A stretch of DNA of 64,000 bases from Brucella anthropi ATCC 49188 (GTDB lineage Bacteria; Pseudomonadota; Alphaproteobacteria; Rhizobiales; Rhizobiaceae). The stretch lies in NCBI RefSeq assembly GCF_000017405.1, contig NC_009667.1:558001-622000 (forward strand). The letters are read 5' to 3'. Below, piece after piece: positions 19,295 to 27,233 of the stretch. Below the pieces are notes generated by a model. That model saw nothing but the letters and a program-made list of their open reading frames with translations, did no database searches and was not told where the DNA came from. The first letter of the stretch is position 1; each line of letters begins with the position of its first letter. Made by a program: the position numbers and the translations under genes.

Positions 19295-20532
19295 CAACGC
19301 AGGCAATGGGGCAAATAACAATCCGCTCGATTGGTGCGGGCGGCGATGGCGTCGCCAACCTTCCTGATGGCCAGATTTATGTGCCTTTCACACTGCCGGG
19401 CGAAGTGGCCAATGTTGCGCGCGACAAGAACCGCGCGACGGTTATGGCGCTTCTCGAAACATCGCCTGAACGGCAGGCGCCTGCCTGCCAGCATTTCGAG
19501 GATTGCGGCGGCTGCGCGCTGCAGCATTGGCAGGATGAACCCTATCGCCTGTGGAAGCGAGAACTGGTTGTCTCCGCGCTGAAGGGCAGGGGGATCGACA
19601 CGGAGGTTGCGCCTCTGGTGGCTTGCCAGCCGCGCACACGTCGCCGTGCTGTTTTTGCGGCGCGCAAGACGGAGAAGGGCGTGTTGCTCGGCTTCAACCG
19701 TCACCTCAGCCATGAAATCATCGATATCGTCGAATGCGCGGTAACCGTTCCGGAAATCATTGCGCGGCTTGACGATCTGCGTGAAGTCGGGGCCTTGATT
19801 GCACCCGGCTCCAAACCGTTCAAGCTGGCAGCGACGCAGACGGAATCCGGCCTCGATCTTGCGGCAAGCGGTTGCGGTAAGCTGAGCGATGAGCAACGGC
19901 GCGCGCTGACCGCGCTTGTCATGAAAAAGGGCTTTGCGCGCCTTTCGCATGAAGGCGAGATCATCGTGGAGCCGAAGAAGCCGCTCATCCATTTCGGCAA
20001 GGTTCCGGTTCCGGTTCCGCCGGGTTGCTTCTTGCAGGCAACTGCCGATGCCGAGGAAGCAATGGTTTCGCTCGTCCTTTCGCATCTTGGCAAAGCAAAA
20101 CGCGTTGCAGATCTCTTCTGCGGTGTCGGCACATTTGCGCTGCGGATTGCAGAAAAAAGTGCAGTTCATGCCGTTGAAAACGACGCGCTGGCTCTCGCAG
20201 CTCTCGACCGTGGCGTGCGCCATGTGCAGGGATTGAAGCCCGTTTCAGTTGAACGTCGCGACCTGTTCCGCCGTCCGCTGATGCCGAAGGAGTTGCTGCC
20301 TTATAACGCCGTGGTTTTCGATCCTCCGCGCGCAGGTGCGGAAGAACAGGCGCTTGAACTGGCAAAATCCAAGGTGGAGAAGGTTGTCGCGGTTTCGTGC
20401 AATCCGGTGACGCTCGCCCGCGATCTGGCCATTCTGGTGAAGGGCGGCTATCGCGTCACGCGCGTCACGCCGATTGACCAGTTCCTCTGGTCGCCACATG
20501 TTGAGGCCGTGGCGACACTGGTGAAGAAGTGA
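19291..20532 (+). CDS. TrmA/RumA-type 5-methyluridine RNA methyltransferase
   Basis: 413 residues. It contains a short TRAM-like beta domain, an iron-sulfur cysteine cluster (CQHFEDCGGCALQH with a further Cys in IVECAVTV), and a class I methyltransferase domain: VADLFCGVGTFALRIAEKS, FDPPRAGAEEQ, and the catalytic Cys in AVSCNPVTLARD. Such enzymes methylate uridine C5 in 23S rRNA or tRNA; which one cannot be decided here. It overlaps tlyA by 4 bp (ATGA), suggesting coupled translation. Confidence 0.9.
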   Translation: MTTQAMGQITIRSIGAGGDGVANLPDGQIYVPFTLPGEVANVARDKNRATVMALLETSPERQAPACQHFEDCGGCALQHWQDEPYRLWKRELVVSALKGRGIDTEVAPLVACQPRTRRRAVFAARKTEKGVLLGFNRHLSHEIIDIVECAVTVPEIIARLDDLREVGALIAPGSKPFKLAATQTESGLDLAASGCGKLSDEQRRALTALVMKKGFARLSHEGEIIVEPKKPLIHFGKVPVPVPPGCFLQATADAEEAMVSLVLSHLGKAKRVADLFCGVGTFALRIAEKSAVHAVENDALALAALDRGVRHVQGLKPVSVERRDLFRRPLMPKELLPYNAVVFDPPRAGAEEQALELAKSKVEKVVAVSCNPVTLARDLAILVKGGYRVTRVTPIDQFLWSPHVEAVATLVKK

Positions 20533-20536
20533 GCGT

Positions 20537-21229
20537 TTAAATCAACGCCCAATCCACCGCCGCTTCTGCATGTAGGCGCGTCGTATCGAATACCGGCACG
20601 GGGCTATCCTGCTGACCGATGAGCAACATGATTTCGGTGCAGCCGAGAATGATGGCTCTAGCCCCGCGCTCAACCAGACGATTGATGACGGCGCGGTATT
20701 TTTCGCGTGACGCATCGCGTATTTCGCCGACGACCAGTTCCTGATAGATGATGTCATGCACGGTTTTGCGGTCGGCATCGTCGGGCGTCAGAACCTCAAG
20801 CCCATGTTTGGCTACGAGGCGGCCTTTGTAGAAATCCTGCTCCATCGTGAAGGCGGTGCCTAGGAGCCCGACTTTGGACAAGCCTGCGGCCTTGATCTTC
20901 TCCGCCGTCGGGTCAGCAATATGCACAAGGGGGATCGATGTGGCGTTTTCAACGTCAGCGGCCATTTTATGCATGGTGTTGGTGCAGATCAGGATGAAAT
21001 CCGCGCCACCCTTTTCAAGGTTCTGCGCGGCCTCGATCATAAGTCTGGTCAGCTCTTCCCATTTGCCTTGATGCTGAAGCTGCTCGATTTCACCAAAATC
21101 CATCGACCACATCAGGCTCTTGGCGGAGTGCGTGCCGCCGAGCCGTGCGCGGATTTCCTGATTGATGATGCGATAATATTCCTGCGAGCTTTCCCAGCTC
21201 ATCCCGCCTATAAGCCCGATCGTCTTCAT
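20537..21229 (-). CDS. Aspartate/glutamate racemase family protein
   Basis: 230 residues from MKTIGLIGGMSWESS. Both catalytic cysteines are present in their contexts: ADFILICTNTMHKMA (Cys about 83) and AIILGCTEIMLLIGQQDS (Cys about 196). The family is PLP-independent and interconverts L- and D-aspartate or related substrates. A strong site (GGGAGGGG) precedes 21229; a TTG one codon earlier is a less likely start. It converges on the RNA methyltransferase gene with a gap of only 4 bp. Confidence 0.9.
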   Translation of the reverse strand: MKTIGLIGGMSWESSQEYYRIINQEIRARLGGTHSAKSLMWSMDFGEIEQLQHQGKWEELTRLMIEAAQNLEKGGADFILICTNTMHKMAADVENATSIPLVHIADPTAEKIKAAGLSKVGLLGTAFTMEQDFYKGRLVAKHGLEVLTPDDADRKTVHDIIYQELVVGEIRDASREKYRAVINRLVERGARAIILGCTEIMLLIGQQDSPVPVFDTTRLHAEAAVDWALI

Positions 21230-21242
21230 CAACCCCTCCCGG

Positions 21243-21272
21243 ATAAAATTAAGGGCGGATCACTCCGCCCTT
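21243..21272 (-). terminator. Terminator of the LOG-family gene
   Basis: AAGGGCGGA (21251-21259) pairs with TCCGCCCTT (21264-21272), loop TCAC. On the minus strand it is followed by AATTTTATCC. It separates the LOG-family gene from the racemase gene. Confidence 0.85.
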
Positions 21273-21307
21273 GTTACTCGGTTTTGTGTTTTGGGCGAAA
21301 GCCGCAA

Positions 21308-21910
21308 TCACATCTTTTCGATGATCTTCTGGTCGCCTTCATGCGCCTTGCCGTTGGCAGCGATAATGGCGGGAACGATGTCCTCCGCCTTGTTGATGAC
21401 CAGCGGCTTTACCTGATGTGCGGTGTGCAGGAAGCCTTCGGTCGTCATGTGCTCAAGAAGCGAAAGCATTGGCTGCCAGAAATTGTTGATGTTAGCGAAC
21501 ACCATCGGCTTGCGATGCTTGCCGAGCTGCGCCCAGGTCATCATTTCCACGATTTCCTCAACCGTGCCGATGCCGCCGGGAAGGGTGACGAACGCATCCG
21601 ACTTCTGGAACATGAGGTGTTTGCGCTCATGCATGTCACCCACGACGATAAGTTCGGTGAGCTGTTCGGCCTTTTCAAGGCTCGCTTCCTTGTCGAGCAG
21701 GAAGGTCGGAATGATGCCGGTGACTTCGCCGCCGGCCTCCATCACGCCTTGCGCAACCGCGCCCATGATGCCGCGCGTGCCGCCGCCATAAACAAGGCGC
21801 AGACCATGTTCGGCGATGGACCGGCCGAGCGTGACGCCCGCTTCGCGATAGATGGGATTCAGGCCCGTAGACGAGCCGCAATAAACACAGATGGATCGAA
21901 TCTCAGACAT
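21308..21910 (-). CDS. LOG family protein (cytokinin-type nucleoside 5'-monophosphate phosphoribohydrolase)
   Basis: 200 residues from MSEIRSICVYCGSSTG. The defining motif PGGIGTVEEIVEMMTW is intact, along with YGGGTRGIMGAVAQGV and MHERKHLMFQKSDAFV. Proteins of this family were long mis-annotated as lysine decarboxylases; the known activity is release of the base from cytokinin-type or purine nucleoside monophosphates. The frame extends 17 codons upstream, but those residues are not family-like. No strong ribosome binding site precedes the chosen ATG. Confidence 0.88.
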   Translation of the reverse strand: MSEIRSICVYCGSSTGLNPIYREAGVTLGRSIAEHGLRLVYGGGTRGIMGAVAQGVMEAGGEVTGIIPTFLLDKEASLEKAEQLTELIVVGDMHERKHLMFQKSDAFVTLPGGIGTVEEIVEMMTWAQLGKHRKPMVFANINNFWQPMLSLLEHMTTEGFLHTAHQVKPLVINKAEDIVPAIIAANGKAHEGDQKIIEKM

Positions 21911-22074
21911 GATTTTCTTGTGCGCTTTTGACCTTTCAGCGTCAAGCGTCTGCGATTTCATTTTGCAGTGAAGATTGCCGTCAGTGAGCCGTTTACGTCA
22001 GGTTCCGGGTGGACATTCACAGTGATTGTTATATCTCAATCCGTATGTACTCCAGATTGAGAAGTGGATTGGAT

Positions 22075-22422
22075 ATGAAGAACTGGGTTGTGTTTCTCGG
22101 GCTCACCTTTGCCGCATCATCCGCATCGGCTGGCGAGATCAACATCAAACTGCCGGACGATACCGAAGTAACGACCAACTCCGTTCTGTATAAATGTGGC
22201 GAGAAGAATGTCTCGGTAACCTACTACAATGCTGGTGATATTTCGCTTGCTGAACTGGAGCTTGAAGACGAGACTATTGTCGCTTCCAACGTCATTTCAG
22301 GGTCTGGAGCCAAATATGCCGGTGGCGTCTATATCTGGTGGACCAAGGGCGAAACGGCCGATCTCTATAACCTTATGGACGATCCGGACCAATCAAAGCC
22401 GACAAACTGTGTAGAACAGTAA
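22075..22422 (+). CDS. C-type lysozyme inhibitor (MliC/PliC family), periplasmic
   Basis: 115 residues. The signal peptide MKNWVVFLGLTFAASSASA is followed by the MliC beta-barrel: VLYKCGEKNVSVTYYN with the first Cys, the inhibitory-loop region SGSGAKYAGGVYIWWTKGE, and the last Cys near the C-terminus (NCVEQ). No lipobox Cys is seen, so it is PliC-like (soluble periplasmic). The family protects Gram-negative cells from host or predator lysozyme, and a Brucella member is known. The start at 22075 gives a clean signal peptide; the frame is open back to 22009. Confidence 0.88.
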   Translation: MKNWVVFLGLTFAASSASAGEINIKLPDDTEVTTNSVLYKCGEKNVSVTYYNAGDISLAELELEDETIVASNVISGSGAKYAGGVYIWWTKGETADLYNLMDDPDQSKPTNCVEQ

Positions 22423-22536
22423 CCTAGCTAATAAAAAGCCTCGTACCTTTTGCTGTTTCGGTGCAGATTCCTTGTAGGGGGAAGCCAAAAGCTATAAACC
22501 CGCTATTATAGTCTCTGGCGTGGATTTCGAAACGAA

Positions 22537-23823
22537 ATGCAAAAGAACAGTTTAGGATTGCTCGGTATCGGGCTCGTCGCAATCGTCGCCGGGCTCGGCC
22601 TCTATTGGAATGCAACACGATCCCGCGTTGAAGCCCCGCAACCTAATGCCACTGCACCAGCTTCGAGCAATGCGCCAGCGCAGCCAGAAGCAACGCCATC
22701 CGAGACGAAGACGCCAGACGCCGCCAAGCCTGCGGGCGATGTTGCGGCAAACGATGCGAAGCCGCAAGGCGTGCAATCCGAAGAGCCAGCCAAGCAGGCT
22801 GATGCCGCTCCCGCAGAGCAGGCCAGCAAAACGCCGGTTTTCGACCTCCTTCGTGTCGAGCCTGACGGTTCGGTCGTGATCGCAGGCAAGTCCCTTCCCA
22901 ACGCTGATGTCGAGGTTGTCGCAGGTGCCACCGTTGTGGGCAAAGCCAAGGCCGGAGCCAGTGGGGATTTTGCCATTGTTCTGGATAATCCTTTGAAGGC
23001 AGGTGATCATCAGCTGGTCTTGCGTTCAACTGGTGCTGACAACAATGTCGCTACTTCCGCGCAGACCGCCATCGTGTCGGTGCCTGAAACCAAATCGGGG
23101 CAGGTGCTGGCGCTGGTTGAGGAGCCGGGGCAGGCGAGCCGCCTGATTACCAAGCCAGAAACGGCAGAGAAGCCACAGGACAATGCGGAAGCTAACCCTG
23201 CAGCTGCGACCAAGGCAGACAAGCCGGAAGCCAAACCTGCACAGGATTTGCCGATTGCAATCGAGGCTGTGGAGATTGAAGGTCAGGCTGTTTTCGTGGC
23301 GGGTAAAGCCAAGGGCGGCAATCGCGTGATCGTCCACGCCAATGATACATTGCTTGGCGCAAGCCTCATTTCGCCTGATGGCCGTTTCCTCGTGCAGAGC
23401 AAACAACCGCTCAGCGTTGGTGATTACATCATTCGCGCCGACCTGCTCGACAATGCCAATCAGGTTCTGGCCACAGCCCGCGTCCCGTTCCGTCGCGAAG
23501 CTGGCGAGAATATCTCGGCTGTTGCTTCCGACACGGACGGTCAGACGGCGGCTGCATCGGAAGCGATTGGTGATAAGGCCGCTTCGTCGGCAACTCCACT
23601 GCAGAAAGTCGATGGCTCCGTCATCATTCGGCGTGGGGATAATCTCTGGACGATTTCCAAGCGCGCCTATGGCAAGGGTACGCGATATACGACGATCTAT
23701 CTCGCCAACCGCGACCAGATCCGCAATCCAGATCTCATCTGGCCGGGTCAGGTATTGAACATGCCAAAGGAACCCTTGGGCGATGGCGAAGCCAAGCGCC
23801 AGTTGGAAGATCGCGCTAACTGA
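22537..23823 (+). CDS. Membrane-anchored Ig-like/LysM domain protein
   Basis: 428 residues. It has an N-terminal membrane anchor (LGLLGIGLVAIVAGLGLYW), a long Ala/Pro/Gln/Lys linker (residues about 30-110), two Ig-like beta modules (FDLLRVEPDGSVVIAGKSLP onward; then IEGQAVFVAGKAKGG onward) split by a second low-complexity linker, and a C-terminal LysM domain (IIRRGDNLWTISKRAYGKGT ... RNPDLIWPGQVLNMP) that binds peptidoglycan. It is probably a periplasmic cell-wall-associated protein of the inner membrane. The precise function is unknown. Confidence 0.85.
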   Translation: MQKNSLGLLGIGLVAIVAGLGLYWNATRSRVEAPQPNATAPASSNAPAQPEATPSETKTPDAAKPAGDVAANDAKPQGVQSEEPAKQADAAPAEQASKTPVFDLLRVEPDGSVVIAGKSLPNADVEVVAGATVVGKAKAGASGDFAIVLDNPLKAGDHQLVLRSTGADNNVATSAQTAIVSVPETKSGQVLALVEEPGQASRLITKPETAEKPQDNAEANPAAATKADKPEAKPAQDLPIAIEAVEIEGQAVFVAGKAKGGNRVIVHANDTLLGASLISPDGRFLVQSKQPLSVGDYIIRADLLDNANQVLATARVPFRREAGENISAVASDTDGQTAAASEAIGDKAASSATPLQKVDGSVIIRRGDNLWTISKRAYGKGTRYTTIYLANRDQIRNPDLIWPGQVLNMPKEPLGDGEAKRQLEDRAN

Positions 23824-23839
23824 CGGAGAGTTCATGGAA

Positions 23840-23877
23840 CTGAAGCGCGGCTCCCAACGCAGGGAGGTGCGCTTCAG
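23840..23877 (+). terminator. Hairpin after the LysM gene
   Basis: CTGAAGCGC (23840-23848) pairs with GCGCTTCAG (23869-23877); inside it CTCCC pairs with GGGAG. There is no T-run after the stem, so it may work as a processed 3' end rather than a classical intrinsic terminator. Confidence 0.5.
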
Positions 23878-23963
23878 CAATAAACGTCAGTCACGATAGT
23901 GTGTTTCCGCTTTGGCGGTCTTTTCTGGAATGAACGTCTCCAAATCTTGAACTTCTGAGCATA

Positions 23964-23986
23964 ATCGTATATCGTCGATATACGAT
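23964..23986. promoter_or_regulatory. 23-bp perfect palindrome over the arsR start codon, probable ArsR operator
   Basis: ATCGTATATCG (23964-23974), a central T, and CGATATACGAT (23976-23986) form a perfect palindrome. The last two bases are the first two of the arsR ATG. The AT-rich alternating pattern is typical of ArsR/SmtB sites, so autoregulation is the simplest reading. Confidence 0.75.
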
Positions 23987-24329
23987 GAAGATAGTTCTGG
24001 ACAAAAGCTCGACCGAAACTGTCGCCGATCTGGCGCAGCTCGGCATTGACGATGAAGCGGCAGCGCGCATTTGCGCCGCGCTGGGCCATCCTGTCCGCAT
24101 TCGCATTATCCGCCAGTTGATGATGGAGGACGCCTGCTGCTGCAAGGATATTGTCGGCAAGCTCGACCTTGCGCAATCGACGGTTTCCCAACACCTCAAG
24201 GTCCTCGTGCAGGCTGGTCTTATCGACTATCGGCCTGAGCGCCAGTCCTCGCGTTACAGCGTCAACTGGCAGCAACTAAACGCTGTCCGCACGCATTTTG
24301 CTTCCTTCAAGAGCAGATGCTGCGGCTAG
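23985..24329 (+). CDS. ArsR/SmtB family metalloregulator
   Basis: 114 residues. The winged-helix domain begins ALGHPVRIRIIRQLMMED; the metal-binding alpha3 helix region is CCCKDIVGKLDLAQ, and the recognition helix STVSQHLKVLVQAGLIDY. A second Cys pair sits at the very C-terminus (SRCCG), giving five cysteines in all, which suggests a thiolate-bound metal or metalloid, or a redox sensor. No ribosome binding site can exist upstream because the operator palindrome occupies it, so translation may be leaderless. The stop codon TAG coincides with the edge of a palindromic repeat. The next gene is an Atm1-type exporter. No ars operon is nearby. Confidence 0.88.
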   Translation: MKIVLDKSSTETVADLAQLGIDDEAAARICAALGHPVRIRIIRQLMMEDACCCKDIVGKLDLAQSTVSQHLKVLVQAGLIDYRPERQSSRYSVNWQQLNAVRTHFASFKSRCCG

Positions 24330-24375
24330 AGCATGTCTCCCGAAAGTGTGAACCGGTTTCGGGATAAAGACATGC
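24327..24375. repeat. Palindromic repeat (copy 1)
   Basis: GCATGTCTCCCGAAA (24331 onward) is mirrored by GGTTTCGGGATAAAGACATGC ending at 24375. TA at 24327-24328 precedes it and is part of the arsR stop codon. Degenerate related sequence continues to about 24490. Same family as the copies at 31136, 56524, 57267, 59661 and 59773. Confidence 0.75.
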
Positions 24376-24516
24376 TTGAAAACAAAGAGATAGAGCGCAT
24401 CTCGAAAAGCTCGAAGTGGCTTTCGGAAGCGTTGCGTCAATACAAATAGATAGAGCGATGACGGAGTTTCATCTCGTACGAAATCGCTTGAGCCCACCGA
24501 CTTGAAAGAACGCACC

Positions 24517-26403
24517 ATGAGTTCCCCCAAAACGGTTTCCGCCGACTCCGGCGAAACGTTCAAGACACTGCGAAATCTCTGGCCCTATATGTGGCCGTCC
24601 GACAGGCCCGATCTGCGTATGCGCGTCGTCTGGGCCACGTTCTATCTGGTGATTTCCAAGATCGTGCTCATCCTCGTGCCCTATTTCTTCAAATGGGTGA
24701 CGAATGCCTTGACCGGTCAATTGAACCCGCCGGATTATATCCCGATGTTTCTGGTCGGCGCAGTGATGCTTGTGCTGGCTTATAACGGCGCCAAGATCGT
24801 ACAGGCCGGCCTCAACCAGCTTCGCGATGCATTGTTTGCAAGCGTCGGGCAATATGCGGTGCGCCAGCTGGCCTACCGAACCTTCGTGCACATGCACCAG
24901 CTGTCGCTCAGGTTCCATCTAGAACGGCGTACGGGCGGGCTTTCGCGGGTTATCGAGCGCGGCACCAAGGGCATCGAAACGATTGTTCGTTTCACGATCC
25001 TCAACACCCTGCCCACCATTCTCGAATTTGCACTGACGGCGGTGATTTTCGCTTTCGCTTACGGCATTTCCTATCTGCTCGTGGTCGCGGCGACGGTCTG
25101 GCTCTATACCTGGTTTACGATCAAGGCGAGCGACTGGCGCATCAATATTCGCCGCGAAATGAACGATTCCGATACGGATGCCAACACCAAGGCAATCGAC
25201 TCGCTGCTCAACTTCGAAACGGTCAAATATTTCGGCAACGAGAACATGGAAGCAAAGCGCTTCGATGCTTCGATGGCTCGCTATGAAAAGGCTGCAACCC
25301 AGACCTGGACGTCGCTTGGCTGGCTGAACTTCGGTCAGGCCGTTATCTTTGGTGTCGGCATGGCGGTGGTCATGGTCATGTCGGCGTTGGAAGTCCGGGC
25401 CGGAACGCAATCCATCGGCGATTTCGTTTTCATCAATGCCATGCTGATGCAGCTATCCATCCCGCTCAATTTCATCGGTTTCATCTATCGCGAAATCCGT
25501 CAGGGTTTGACCGATATCGAGCAGATGTTCGATCTCCTCGATGTGAAGCAGGAAGTCGTCGACAAGCCCAATGCACCAGCATTGAAAATCGATCACGGCG
25601 CAATCCGTTTCGATGATGTGCATTTTGCCTATGATGCGAACCGCCCGATCCTCAAGGGCATCAGTTTTGAAGTTCCGGCAGGAAAGACGGTAGCGATAGT
25701 CGGACCGTCGGGTGCGGGTAAATCCACGATCTCGCGACTGCTGTTTCGCTTCTATGATGTCCAGTCGGGATCGGTTTCCATCGACGGGCAGGACGTTCGC
25801 GACGTCACGCAGGAAAGCCTGCGCAAGGTCATCGGCATGGTGCCGCAGGACACTGTGCTGTTCAACGATACGATCGCTTACAACATTCGTTATGGCCGTC
25901 CTGATGCCACGACCGAAGAAGTGGAAAAGGCGGCTGAGCTGGCGCAGATTTCCGGCTTCATCAAGCATCTGCCGGAAGGCTATCAGGCCATGGTTGGCGA
26001 ACGCGGCCTCAAGCTTTCGGGCGGTGAGAAACAGCGTGTCGCGATTGCCCGCACGATCCTGAAAGCGCCTCCAATCCTGATACTCGATGAGGCGACCTCC
26101 GCGCTCGATACCGCGACCGAGCAGGAAATCCAGTCTGCACTCGACATCGTTAGCCGTGGGCGTACCACGCTTGTCATCGCGCACCGTCTGTCGACCGTCA
26201 TCAGTGCGGATGAGATCATCGTTCTGAAGGACGGTCTGATTGCCGAGCGCGGCACTCACCGCATGCTTCTCAAGCATAAGGGGCTTTACGCGTCCATGTG
26301 GGCTCGTCAGCGCGAGGCGGATGAGGCGGAAGAGCGTCTGCGTCAGGTTCGCGAAAGCGACGAATTGGGTATCGTCACACGTGGTGTTCCGGCGGCGGAA
26401 TAG
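24517..26403 (+). CDS. Atm1/HMT1-type ABC exporter (half transporter)
   Basis: 628 residues: a six-helix membrane domain followed by an ATPase. The Atm1-specific stretch AIDSLLNFETVKYFGNE is present after TKASDWR-like loop residues (IKASDWRINIRREMNDSD). ATPase motifs: Walker [10 protein letters not shown], signature LSGGEKQRVAIAR, Walker B ILILDEATSALD and the H-loop in VIAHRLSTV. Alphaproteobacterial members export glutathione-conjugated metals or persulfides and are linked to iron-sulfur metabolism and metal tolerance. It works as a homodimer. It lies after arsR, separated by a palindromic repeat, and may share its regulation. The ATG at 24517 has GAAAGAA upstream. Confidence 0.92.
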   Translation: MSSPKTVSADSGETFKTLRNLWPYMWPSDRPDLRMRVVWATFYLVISKIVLILVPYFFKWVTNALTGQLNPPDYIPMFLVGAVMLVLAYNGAKIVQAGLNQLRDALFASVGQYAVRQLAYRTFVHMHQLSLRFHLERRTGGLSRVIERGTKGIETIVRFTILNTLPTILEFALTAVIFAFAYGISYLLVVAATVWLYTWFTIKASDWRINIRREMNDSDTDANTKAIDSLLNFETVKYFGNENMEAKRFDASMARYEKAATQTWTSLGWLNFGQAVIFGVGMAVVMVMSALEVRAGTQSIGDFVFINAMLMQLSIPLNFIGFIYREIRQGLTDIEQMFDLLDVKQEVVDKPNAPALKIDHGAIRFDDVHFAYDANRPILKGISFEVPAGKTVAIVGPSGAGKSTISRLLFRFYDVQSGSVSIDGQDVRDVTQESLRKVIGMVPQDTVLFNDTIAYNIRYGRPDATTEEVEKAAELAQISGFIKHLPEGYQAMVGERGLKLSGGEKQRVAIARTILKAPPILILDEATSALDTATEQEIQSALDIVSRGRTTLVIAHRLSTVISADEIIVLKDGLIAERGTHRMLLKHKGLYASMWARQREADEAEERLRQVRESDELGIVTRGVPAAE

Positions 26404-26427
26404 GCAGTTTATCGGCAGCTAGTTATA

Positions 26428-26451
26428 TTAGGGCGCGATCACGTGCCCTAA
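26428..26451 (+). terminator. Hairpin after the ABC exporter gene
   Basis: TTAGGGCGCG (26428-26437) pairs with CGTGCCCTAA (26442-26451) with one wobble and an ATCA loop. The T-run is poor, so termination is only probable. Confidence 0.45.
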
Positions 26452-26530
26452 CAGCCGTGAATAATTTGCGAAATGGATTTCGATTCTGAACAGGATGAGG
26501 TAAATAACGGCCAAACTCAAAGGAAGAGCG

Positions 26531-27229
26531 ATGAGCCTTACTGACACCATCCGCAATACTTTCGTGCCGATCCATCGGGAAGGCTATCCGTTTATCGCGG
26601 GCTTTTTCGTGGTTTCGCTAATTCTGGGCTGGCTTTGGGACCCGTTGTTCTGGATCGGCATGGTGCTGACCGTCTGGTGCATCTACTTCTATCGTGATCC
26701 GGAGCGCGTGACGCCGATGGACGACGATCTGGTCATCAGCCCCGCTGACGGCAAGGTTTCCTTCGTCGGTCCGGCTGTGCCACCAGCCGAGCTGGATCTT
26801 GGCGCTGAACCACGCATGCGCGTGTCGGTTTTCATGAATGTGTTCTCGGTTCACATCAACCGGTCTCCGGTGCGTGGCAAGATCGAGAAGGTCGTGCATC
26901 GTCCGGGCAAGTTCCTCAACGCGGAACTGGACAAGGCCAGCACGGAAAATGAACGCAACAGCGTCCTTATCGAAAGCCCGCATGGCAAGATCGGTGTTGT
27001 CCAGATTGCCGGTCTGGTCGCGCGGCGCATCGTTTGCTGGTCGAACGAGGATGATGATTTGTCCGTGGGCGAGCGGTTCGGCCTGATCCGTTTCGGATCG
27101 CGCGTCGATGTGTATCTTCCTGCCGATGCGACCGTTCGTGTTGCAGTTGGCCAGACGGCAGTCGCAGGCGAAACCGTGCTCGCCGATTATGGCAGCGTGC
27201 GCGGCGAGCCCGTGGTGCGGATCGGCTGA
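26531..27229 (+). CDS. psd: Phosphatidylserine decarboxylase proenzyme
   Basis: 232 residues, the short (archaeal/rhizobial) type. It decarboxylates phosphatidylserine to phosphatidylethanolamine at the inner membrane. Two hydrophobic segments lie near the N-terminus ([20 protein letters not shown]), then [27 protein letters not shown], and the self-cleavage site RFGS, which leaves a pyruvoyl group on the new N-terminal Ser (residue about 190) and a 43-residue alpha chain. GGAAGAG lies upstream. pssA starts 4 bp after the stop, forming the PE synthesis operon. Confidence 0.95.
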   Translation: MSLTDTIRNTFVPIHREGYPFIAGFFVVSLILGWLWDPLFWIGMVLTVWCIYFYRDPERVTPMDDDLVISPADGKVSFVGPAVPPAELDLGAEPRMRVSVFMNVFSVHINRSPVRGKIEKVVHRPGKFLNAELDKASTENERNSVLIESPHGKIGVVQIAGLVARRIVCWSNEDDDLSVGERFGLIRFGSRVDVYLPADATVRVAVGQTAVAGETVLADYGSVRGEPVVRIG

Positions 27230-27233
27230 GCCG

